This document shows positions 1 to 5,138 of a DNA stretch of 7,834 bases, piece by piece. Origin of the DNA: Lachnospiraceae bacterium (GTDB lineage Bacteria; Bacillota_A; Clostridia; Lachnospirales; Lachnospiraceae); assembly GCA_009774655.1 (NCBI GenBank), contig VSOD01000199.1:1-7834 (forward strand), written 5' to 3'. The stretch's first letter is position 1, and each line of letters begins with the position of its first letter. The notes below the pieces were generated by a model. That model saw only the letters and a program-made list of their open reading frames with translations. It was not told where the DNA came from and did no database searches. Made by a program: the position numbers and the translations under genes.

Positions 1-4
1 TCAC

Positions 5-41
5 GGAGCGCAAAGTGAAAAGTCTGCAGTGCTCCTTTTTT
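5..41 (+). terminator. Possible rho-independent terminator, plus strand
   Basis: The arms GGAGCGC (5-11) and GTGCTCC (29-35) form a 7-bp stem with one G-T wobble and a 17-nt loop, followed directly by six T (36-41). Only the plus strand has the T tract, so it would end a transcript entering from the left edge, convergent with the lipoprotein gene. The plus frame ending at TGA 16-18 could be the tail of that gene, but too little is in the window to tell. The loop is long, so the call is modest. Confidence 0.35.
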
Positions 42-137
42 GACAGCATCAGGATACAGTGAGAATCTTCCTGTGAAACAGTATATGTCGACGGCCGGTC
101 ATCGGCTTGAAGCTCGCTGATCTGTACCCAGACCTGA

Positions 138-1178
138 CTATTCCTCTATCCACCACTTTTCAATCCGGCCGCTTCCGTCCTGCTCCCACAAAAGCAGAAA
201 CCTGGCAATGCCTACACAATGTACATTTCCACCCTCGCCGCAGAGATACTCGGACACTACCAGGGCATCCCTGCCTTCATATTCTGTGCCGTATGCTTTG
301 CAGTACCCTCCCACATTGTTACCGACTATGCGGGTTTCCCCCGGTTCAAATATATTTTCTGCCTCAAACGCAATGGTTTCATCAAGATACGGACAATACG
401 CACTATACATATCCGCCTGAGATTCCTGTGTGATCTCAATGTATATCCTTCTGTCGTCATCCTCATAAGTTTCAGAAGGAAATTCCATCCTTTCCATACT
501 TTGATCTCGATATTTCAACATCCTGAGATGCCAGTCGCCGGGGCCTCCGCAGCCAGTTCCCGGGGCTTCGAACACGATTTCTGTATTGCCATCGTTATCA
601 AAGTCTCCCGCCGTCACATTAAGTTCATAGAAAAACGGAAAATCACAATCTTCAAAACGGTACGCCTCATCCTCGTTCATATAGAAGTAAATAGTGCCTT
701 CTCCATAAAGATAAAGCTCCCCGGTCTGCACCATCACGACCATGTCCTTCTGTCCGTTACCATCCAGATCCTCTATCCACAGCGAACTAAACACTCCTGT
801 TCCGTCTTCAAAAACATTGTCCGCGCAAAGTCTCTCATAACAACGGGCGGCTTCCGCTTCCTCTATGTCAAATGCTTCCGCTTTCTGATAGAATGTCAGC
901 TCTGCGCTCGTCTCATCTATATCTTCCTGTGCCTGGACAGGCTCTGTCTCTTCTGGTTCCGACACATTTTCGGGAACCTGGCCATTGCTTTTTCCATCTG
1001 CCTCCGTCCCCGCCTCTCCACATCCCGTAAGCATCATCCCACAGCATACAATGACCCATGGCAGTGCAGCAGGTCCTCGCTTCTTTGCTCTGTCCGCCGG
1101 GGTGCCCGCCTGTTTCACCCAAAACTCATACGCGTTATATTCCCATGCCTTTTTATTCTGCATACTGTACGCTTTCAT
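138..1178 (-). CDS. Lipoprotein with FG-GAP/VCBS-like repeats, fused to a methyltransferase leader
   Basis: 346 aa, function unknown. Residues 34-53 form a lipoprotein signal: a basic start (KKRG), a hydrophobic core and the lipobox LTGC with Cys53, so the mature protein should be anchored on the outer face of the membrane. An acidic low-complexity linker (about 54-92) follows. Two calcium-binding-like loops come next, DLDGNGQKD at 137-145 and DFDNDGNTE at 192-200, as in FG-GAP/VCBS repeat proteins. A Gly/Cys-rich segment lies near 206-214. The start is well supported: GGAGGGG lies just upstream, with a promoter at 1205-1233. Oddly, residues 6-33, including KKAWEYNAYEFWVKQAGTP, read like the first residues of a Lachnospiraceae class I SAM-dependent methyltransferase and not like a signal peptide. 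The gene therefore looks like an in-frame fusion at about 1077-1085, which leaves a long n-region before the lipid signal. Export from this start is uncertain. A GTG at residue 21 is a possible internal start but has no good RBS. Confidence 0.8.
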   Translation of the reverse strand: MKAYSMQNKKAWEYNAYEFWVKQAGTPADRAKKRGPAALPWVIVCCGMMLTGCGEAGTEADGKSNGQVPENVSEPEETEPVQAQEDIDETSAELTFYQKAEAFDIEEAEAARCYERLCADNVFEDGTGVFSSLWIEDLDGNGQKDMVVMVQTGELYLYGEGTIYFYMNEDEAYRFEDCDFPFFYELNVTAGDFDNDGNTEIVFEAPGTGCGGPGDWHLRMLKYRDQSMERMEFPSETYEDDDRRIYIEITQESQADMYSAYCPYLDETIAFEAENIFEPGETRIVGNNVGGYCKAYGTEYEGRDALVVSEYLCGEGGNVHCVGIARFLLLWEQDGSGRIEKWWIEE

Positions 1179-1182
1179 TCAT

Positions 1183-1189
1183 CCCCTCC
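1183..1189 (-). promoter_or_regulatory. RBS of the lipoprotein fusion gene
   Basis: GGAGGGG ends four bases before the ATG at 1178. It fixes that start even though the resulting N-terminus is not a signal peptide. A second ATG at 1182, in another frame, overlaps the site and opens no long frame. Confidence 0.65.
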
Positions 1190-1204
1190 AACTCCCATAC
1201 CGAC

Positions 1205-1233
1205 ACTATAACGCAAATCCGCATAACGGTCAG
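1205..1233 (-). promoter_or_regulatory. Sigma-A-like promoter for the lipoprotein fusion gene
   Basis: The -35 is CTGACC (1228-1233), the spacer is exactly 17 nt, and the -10 is TATAGT (1205-1210, 5 of 6 consensus). It lies 26 nt upstream of the ATG at 1178. The leader encodes methyltransferase-like residues, so this promoter and RBS may originally have belonged to the methyltransferase gene (inference). Confidence 0.55.
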
Positions 1234-1261
1234 TTGTTTTTGTTTTCCACGTTTTTTTGCA

Positions 1262-3250
1262 TTATATTTTTGCGTTTTTCTTTATGACCGGATAAATGAT
1301 CAGACAAAACAACACAGCCAGAGATATCAATTCGCACAATCTCCAATACCACGGTTCACTAAATCCCACTTGAATCGTTCCGTTGTAACCTTCAGGAATC
1401 AGCACAGATATACGATTTGCTATTCCTGATGTAATCTGCAGTTCATCCCCGGTATCGGTCAAAGCATGATTACCTTTATAATTTATCAGCGGCACCTCCA
1501 CCTGCTGTATCTGATCTGAATGATTTACCAGAGAAACAAACACCTTTCCGTCATCTCTGTGCCAGTCCGATACACTGACCGCATCCTCCTCATACGTTAG
1601 CTGATCTTCATAATGACTCGTATAATCTGCAATTTCAAAGTCTTCTCCCCAGTCAATGATCAAATATTCACCGAACACGATATCCATCGTTGACAGTCCG
1701 CCATTTTGAAAGATGCGGCAGCTGGAAGCTTCATTCAATACATCGCTCATATAGGAAAGACCCTGCCAGAAAGCTATGAGAACTAATACGCCTGCAAATA
1801 CTTGTTTCTTTTTCTTTGCCAGCCATTCTTTCCGTAAAATAATGCATAACAGCCATGCGAGTAATACTCCCGCCACTGCATAAAGTCTCCATGAAAACTG
1901 TAAACTGTTTACGGTCATTACCATAATCGGGAATTTGTCTGCAATAAGGGTATACGGGAAGAAATATAATGTCATTCCGAGACAAAGTACCGATAAAAGC
2001 ACTGCCAGATATTCTTCTTTTCTTTCTCCCCTATCACGTTCTTTCCCGCTGCAAAATACGAACCATCCCGCCAAAACAAGCATGGAAGCCACACCAACAG
2101 TCAACGGCATATCAGCTGCAGCTCCTGTGCCAGTTCCTGTAGAACCCTGCATAACAGAATACCTGTTCATAAAGAGCTGTGCAGGAAAAGTCCCTCTCAA
2201 TTCCAGCTTATATGGGGTATATCTGGAAATATCATTAACAACGTAAGTTCCACTTATCATATAATCTAAGAAAGGAACTAAAAACCAGATAGTCAGCAGC
2301 AAAGTTAATACGGCTGCCTTCATTAATACAATAAATGTTTTCTTACGAAAAGTTTTTTTCCAAAGAATAAGCGCCGTAAGAATCATAAAAAAAGCTGTCA
2401 TTTCTGTTGATAACATATGGGAAAGAAAAATTCCAACACAGCCAATTGTCAATGGTATCCAGCTTCTCCCATGCTCTTTCGACCCTTCTGGAAGCATATA
2501 GACGCACCACATTCCATATAATACCAATGGCATAAACATAATGGCAGTATATTCTCCCACTGCTGCTCTTGTATAAACATCATAAAGCCGAAAAATATTT
2601 AACGAAAACACTATTGTACAGATCAAACCTGTTTTCGCATTATGCATTTTTGAAAAGCAATAATAGGAAATAAAAACAGTTCCTATATTGATCATCAACA
2701 CATAATAATGATACGCGGACTGTATAGATACACCAAAATAACGAAGTATCGCCGGAATATATAATAATACATCCCCATAGAAAACAGAAACAGGGTAACC
2801 ATGTCCATGCAGCCAGTAAGTCTGCATCTTTACAGGGAAATTACCATTTAACAGCTCCTCTTTAATGCCTTCGATCCTCGTCAGATGAAAGCGCAGGTCA
2901 TGTGCGCTATTAAAGAGATAGTTTACCATTAAGGGAATGCTGATGACCACTGTCAATAAAATCAGTATTTTGATATGCGATCTTATTTCTTCACTGATCT
3001 TGATATGTTCTTTGCAGCATATTCCCAAAAGCAATATATCCAAAACAACAAAAAAAACAGCTATGTGGAACAGCCTGTTTCTGACAGTTATCGGTGAAGA
3101 GACAATTCTAATATTTCGCAGAAGAATGTAGTCACCTTCCTCCGCATCTCCGCCCATCCTACCGCGGACTTGCATCGTTCTGCTTCCGTACCCAACCCGA
3201 AAATCACAGGAAAGATCAGAGAAATCCGAAAGATTTACCGCATCACTCAC
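1262..3250 (-). CDS. PTPS-related/GT-C-like polytopic membrane protein, main part of a frameshifted gene
   Basis: Most of a large membrane protein of the PTPS-related (6-pyruvoyl-tetrahydropterin-synthase-related) family, which resembles GT-C glycosyltransferases and YfhO-type proteins. A role in transferring sugars from a lipid carrier outside the membrane is inferred from the fold only. In this frame, residues 1-55 finish a beta-rich extracytoplasmic domain, and a membrane span follows at about 59-78. The family signature HDLRFHLTRIEGI is at 117-129, close after another span. Then come FPVKMQTYWLHGHGYP and many further hydrophobic spans. A second soluble, beta-rich domain covers about 500-635 and a last span lies near the C-terminus. 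The frame has no good start: GTG 3250 lacks an RBS and sits inside the first soluble domain, and the frame stays open upstream to the G tract at 3337-3343. Adding one base there joins it to the 3322-3561 frame and gives a 766-residue protein. As written, the gene is split. Confidence 0.85.
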   Translation of the reverse strand: MSDAVNLSDFSDLSCDFRVGYGSRTMQVRGRMGGDAEEGDYILLRNIRIVSSPITVRNRLFHIAVFFVVLDILLLGICCKEHIKISEEIRSHIKILILLTVVISIPLMVNYLFNSAHDLRFHLTRIEGIKEELLNGNFPVKMQTYWLHGHGYPVSVFYGDVLLYIPAILRYFGVSIQSAYHYYVLMINIGTVFISYYCFSKMHNAKTGLICTIVFSLNIFRLYDVYTRAAVGEYTAIMFMPLVLYGMWCVYMLPEGSKEHGRSWIPLTIGCVGIFLSHMLSTEMTAFFMILTALILWKKTFRKKTFIVLMKAAVLTLLLTIWFLVPFLDYMISGTYVVNDISRYTPYKLELRGTFPAQLFMNRYSVMQGSTGTGTGAAADMPLTVGVASMLVLAGWFVFCSGKERDRGERKEEYLAVLLSVLCLGMTLYFFPYTLIADKFPIMVMTVNSLQFSWRLYAVAGVLLAWLLCIILRKEWLAKKKKQVFAGVLVLIAFWQGLSYMSDVLNEASSCRIFQNGGLSTMDIVFGEYLIIDWGEDFEIADYTSHYEDQLTYEEDAVSVSDWHRDDGKVFVSLVNHSDQIQQVEVPLINYKGNHALTDTGDELQITSGIANRISVLIPEGYNGTIQVGFSEPWYWRLCELISLAVLFCLIIYPVIKKNAKI

Positions 3251-3321
3251 ATTGGGATCAACCTGCCCGTCCGAATATACTACTTCTATTCTTGCTGAAC
3301 CTCTGCTTTCACATTCCGCTT

Positions 3322-3561
3322 CTAAGGTATAAAATGCCCCCCCGATAAAATAAATTCCGGAGTGAAGATATATTCTTCACTATAGGACGTATCCAGATAG
3401 AAGCCCGCTTCACCCGAATCATAGACCAAATCATCCTGTGTATACACCAGCTCGACGGGAGGACGCTGACGCAGCATATAAAATACCGTTCCCCCAAAAA
3501 GCAATTCAAATATTATAATACATAACCAAATTTTTTTACTAAAGCGTATCTTATGTAACAT
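3322..3561 (-). CDS. N-terminal part of the split PTPS-related/GT-C-like membrane protein
   Basis: 79 codons from ATG 3561: a basic N-terminus, one membrane span (about residues 10-29), then the start of a beta-rich extracytoplasmic domain. The frame reads into the seven-G tract and stops five codons later (HFIP, TAG). This TM-plus-beta-domain start is what the downstream frame lacks, so the two are one gene. A GGAAG sequence 7 nt before the ATG is a fair RBS, and a promoter lies about 115 nt upstream. Translated without frameshifting, the product would be a short single-span peptide, probably useless. Confidence 0.75.
   Translation of the reverse strand: MLHKIRFSKKIWLCIIIFELLFGGTVFYMLRQRPPVELVYTQDDLVYDSGEAGFYLDTSYSEEYIFTPEFILSGGHFIP
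3337..3343 (-). other. Seven-G tract at the frame break (slippery heptamer)
   Basis: The coding strand reads tta tcG GGG GGG cat, so the tract has the geometry of a -1 slippery heptamer (X XXY YYZ) in the zero frame. Slipping back one base gives L-S-G-G-A-F-Y-T and continues into the long downstream frame. One extra G would do the same. Whether this is a mutation, phase variation, programmed or transcriptional slippage, or a sequencing error cannot be told from one sequence. Confidence 0.8.
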
Positions 3562-3674
3562 ATTGTAACTTCCAACTCCTATCTGTGTAAAATGTTTATT
3601 TTAGCCTCCCTTGCAGTCCCGGCTCACTCCCTGTGCCTGTCTCCCGCCTCGCAAGACTTGCCATTTTTTTACAT

Positions 3675-3702
3675 AATATAACACTTCACAAATTCCTGTC
3701 AA
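3675..3702 (-). promoter_or_regulatory. Sigma-A promoter for the split membrane-protein gene
   Basis: A perfect -35 TTGACA (3697-3702), a 16-nt spacer and the -10 TATATT (3675-3680). TATTAT with an 18-nt spacer is an alternative -10. The leader to ATG 3561 is about 110 nt. It contains short self-complementary segments such as GCAAG/CTTGC (near 3650) that could fold, but I recognise no riboswitch class. The -35 overlaps the end of a coding-like fragment (3686-3844). Confidence 0.65.
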
Positions 3703-4027
3703 CATACAAATCCAGATGCCCGTATGCGGTTAAGAACAGTCTCTGGCCGCCCGTCTTTTCACGGCATTCCTTCCGTGCTCCCTGCGCATAGTAACCTTCC
3801 TGATTTTTAAAAGCATTTTGCTCTAATCTATCTATTTTATGATACTACCTTCAAAAATCACACAAAAAGGACAAGTTCTTGTCTTCACTGTTTTTGCAGA
3901 CTCTCCGGCGCAGGCTCTTATTGTCAAAACTATTCAGGATGAAATCACCGCTGGCTATCGTTTCCAGGACCAGCACGGTCTCTTCAGACAGCAGGTTGAA
4001 TCTTGAATACCTGCGCTTGCCCGCTTC
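3686..4027 (-). pseudogene. Degraded coding-like fragments, unrecognised
   Basis: One minus-strand frame is open from 4027 to 3854, meets TGA (3851-3853) and TAG (3845-3847), then is open again from 3844 to 3689 and ends at TGA 3686-3688. The first part includes RFNLLSEETVLVLETIASGD followed by FILNSFDNKSLRRRV. This amphipathic text vaguely recalls the winged-helix C-terminus of some transposase-like proteins, but I cannot name a family. The second part, with KNQEGYYAQGARKECREKTG and LTAYGHLDLYVDRNL, also reads like real protein, and I do not recognise it. Neither part has a credible start, and the two may come from different genes. This fills the long gap between the membrane-protein promoter and the response-regulator stub. 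Confidence 0.4.
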
Positions 4028-4028
4028 T

Positions 4029-4112
4029 CACTGAAAATCCGGCATTGACCAGAAGCGTTTCCAGTTCATCGCGTATCAGTTTGTCGTCTTCAACCTACAG
4101 AATTTTATGCAT
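4029..4112 (-). pseudogene. Response-regulator N-terminal stub with an amber codon
   Basis: From ATG 4112, with GAGGG about 6 nt upstream, the frame reads MHKIL, then TAG (4095-4097), then VEDDKLIRDELETLLVNAGF. This is the start of a two-component receiver domain: strand 1, the acidic EDD pocket and helix 1, which normally reads KIL(I/V/L)VEDD. The amber replaces one hydrophobic codon and could arise from TTG by one substitution. After about 28 codons the resemblance stops and the frame closes at a TGA, so the phospho-acceptor Asp and the whole output domain are missing. The stub begins 41 bp after the P-loop gene ends. It is non-functional as seen. Confidence 0.65.
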
Positions 4113-4153
4113 TGCGACCCTCTTTTTCCAAGGGCGATCGGCTGCCCGAAACA

Positions 4154-4948
4154 CTATAATAACACCGCCACTTCATCGAATCTGTACGCTTTGGCTCTGA
4201 GCCTCACCGTCCGCTCCCTGAAAATCTCGTCGATGATCCGACGTTCCAGATTCCTTCTGTGCTCCAAATGCTCCACCAATCCTGCAAGCCCGCTCAGTCC
4301 GCAGGCCTTCCCGTGGGGCGATTCCTCCAGATAGCGCAGCATCATCGGAAACCACAGCTCATTTCCCGCATCATCGGACCGTTCCTTTCGGATCACGCCA
4401 ATCGCTCCCGCAATGTCCTCCACGTCCAGATAGAGGATTCTATACGGTCTGCCGTGCAGGATCTTTTCCAGCCTCCTGTAAAAATCCAGAATCTCCTCAT
4501 CTTTCATGCCAAGGTACAGGATCTGGTTCTCAATAATATTCTGAAAAATCGAGCACTCAAAGATCTGCCCCTCGCCATTCCATCTACCGAACCGCTCCAG
4601 AACCACCGCCTCAAAAGACTCCCTGTCCAGATTCCCGTTGTAAATCTCCAGTTTCTCCAAATTCCTGTGAAAATCCGGCACATCCGTCAGAATCTGCGTA
4701 TAACAGATGATCCTGTGCTGCCCCTCCGTGACCGTTTTGGCCCTGATCTCTTCCGCAAGCGACGGATACTGCTCCAGCACGTTTTGGTATTGCGCCTCTG
4801 TCGTATAGGTACACCACGCCAGCTCCACAGGCGAGTAATCTCCTTCCCGAAAAACCGTATGCTCCGGTAAATGCGCCGAAAGTTTCTGTACCAGAGTGCT
4901 TTTGCCTGCACCCTGCAGACCTTCTATGAAGTAATTGTCTTTTTGCAT
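4154..4948 (-). CDS. P-loop nucleotide/deoxynucleoside-kinase-like protein
   Basis: 264 aa, cytoplasmic. A Walker A motif, GLQGAGKST, lies at residues 10-18 straight after strand YFIE. GQIFECSIFQNIIENQ (128-142) sits where nucleoside kinases carry their substrate/base-binding motif. RILYLDVED (170-178) is the strand before the LID, and the LID-like segment IRKERSDDAGNELW (186-199) has basic residues that could hold phosphates. The layout fits the thymidylate/deoxynucleoside kinase superfamily, but I know of no assigned substrate for this clostridial family, so the reaction is inferred. The start was chosen from AGGAGG five bases before ATG 4948. The frame stays open to a GTG at 5020, but that codon has no RBS and the extra 24 residues resemble another protein. 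The gene is visibly richer in GC than the AlbA_2 gene upstream and may be co-transcribed with it, because I find no promoter in the gap. Confidence 0.85.
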   Translation of the reverse strand: MQKDNYFIEGLQGAGKSTLVQKLSAHLPEHTVFREGDYSPVELAWCTYTTEAQYQNVLEQYPSLAEEIRAKTVTEGQHRIICYTQILTDVPDFHRNLEKLEIYNGNLDRESFEAVVLERFGRWNGEGQIFECSIFQNIIENQILYLGMKDEEILDFYRRLEKILHGRPYRILYLDVEDIAGAIGVIRKERSDDAGNELWFPMMLRYLEESPHGKACGLSGLAGLVEHLEHRRNLERRIIDEIFRERTVRLRAKAYRFDEVAVLL

Positions 4949-5020
4949 AATTGCCTCCTGTTCCGTTTCAAAGCACACCTCTTTTAGCAGGACATTTTCA
5001 GGTCTGATGATTCCCTTCAC
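4949..5020 (-). pseudogene. Possible PTS EIIA N-terminal stub, in frame with the P-loop gene
   Basis: The 24 codons ahead of the chosen P-loop start read VKGIIRPENVLL, then FETEQEAI. The pattern I-x-PENV-x-L...F-x-T-x-EEAI is like the first helices of fructose/mannitol-type PTS EIIA proteins. A TGA at 5036-5038 closes the frame upstream. If real, it is a third short 5' gene stub in this window. If not, it is leader sequence that happens to be open. Confidence 0.25.
4954..4959 (-). promoter_or_regulatory. RBS that decides the P-loop gene start
   Basis: A perfect AGGAGG with a 5-nt spacer to ATG 4948. It outweighs the longer frame from GTG 5020, which has no Shine-Dalgarno sequence. Confidence 0.8.
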
Positions 5021-5086
5021 ACTGTTTCCGGTCGGTCAGAAAATAGTCATACATCTCCCTGCGGAGCATAACCACAAACTTACCTG

Positions 5087-5123
5087 CAACTTGGTCATTA
5101 TCTTGGTCAATTTGACCAAGTTG
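5087..5123. repeat. Nested inverted repeat after the AlbA_2 gene
   Basis: CAACTTGGTCA (5087-5097) and TGACCAAGTTG (5113-5123) are perfect 11-bp arms with a 15-nt loop. A competing inner pair, CTTGGTCAA (5102-5110) and TTGACCAAG (5112-5120), has 9-bp arms and a single central base. No T tract follows on either strand, so it does not look like an intrinsic terminator. It may be a by-product of the repeated Asp-Gln codons, or an operator-like site. Confidence 0.6.
5090..5120 (-). repeat. 31-bp direct repeat, downstream copy
   Basis: Matches 5327-5357 at 30 of 31 positions; the only difference is T5103 against C5340. The two copies are 237 bp apart, exactly 79 codons, so they are in the same frame. 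Each encodes LGQIDQDNDQ. Confidence 0.85.
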
Positions 5124-5138
5124 TGAGCAAATTCATTA

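Larger units (their letters stand above)
4998..5132 (-). pseudogene. Alternative C-terminal tail for the AlbA_2 protein (detached)
   Basis: Immediately after the AlbA_2 gene's stop codons, the same frame is open for 44 codons. It begins ICSQLGQIDQDNDQ, which repeats the linker LGQIDQDNDQ of the intact protein (its residues 386-395), and then goes on as VAGKFVVMLRREMYDYFLTD to a TGA. It has no start of its own. It is either the remnant of a second, paralogous gene or a stored alternative end that recombination between the linker repeats would attach. The tail does not match the winged-helix end of the intact protein, and I recognise no domain in it. Confidence 0.5.

Noticed and set aside
219..1211. 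330-aa plus-strand open frame
   Set aside because: It lies wholly antisense to the lipoprotein gene, shows no domain or RBS, and has shadow-like composition.
1240..1280. T/A-rich stretch after the membrane-protein gene as a terminator
   Set aside because: I find no stem ahead of the T-rich runs on the minus strand, only repeated GCAAAAA-like text.
4130..4150. GGGC...GCCC pairing after the P-loop gene as a terminator
   Set aside because: A four-base-pair stem with no T tract.
4259..4870. 203-aa plus-strand open frame
   Set aside because: Antisense to the P-loop gene, with no recognisable motif.
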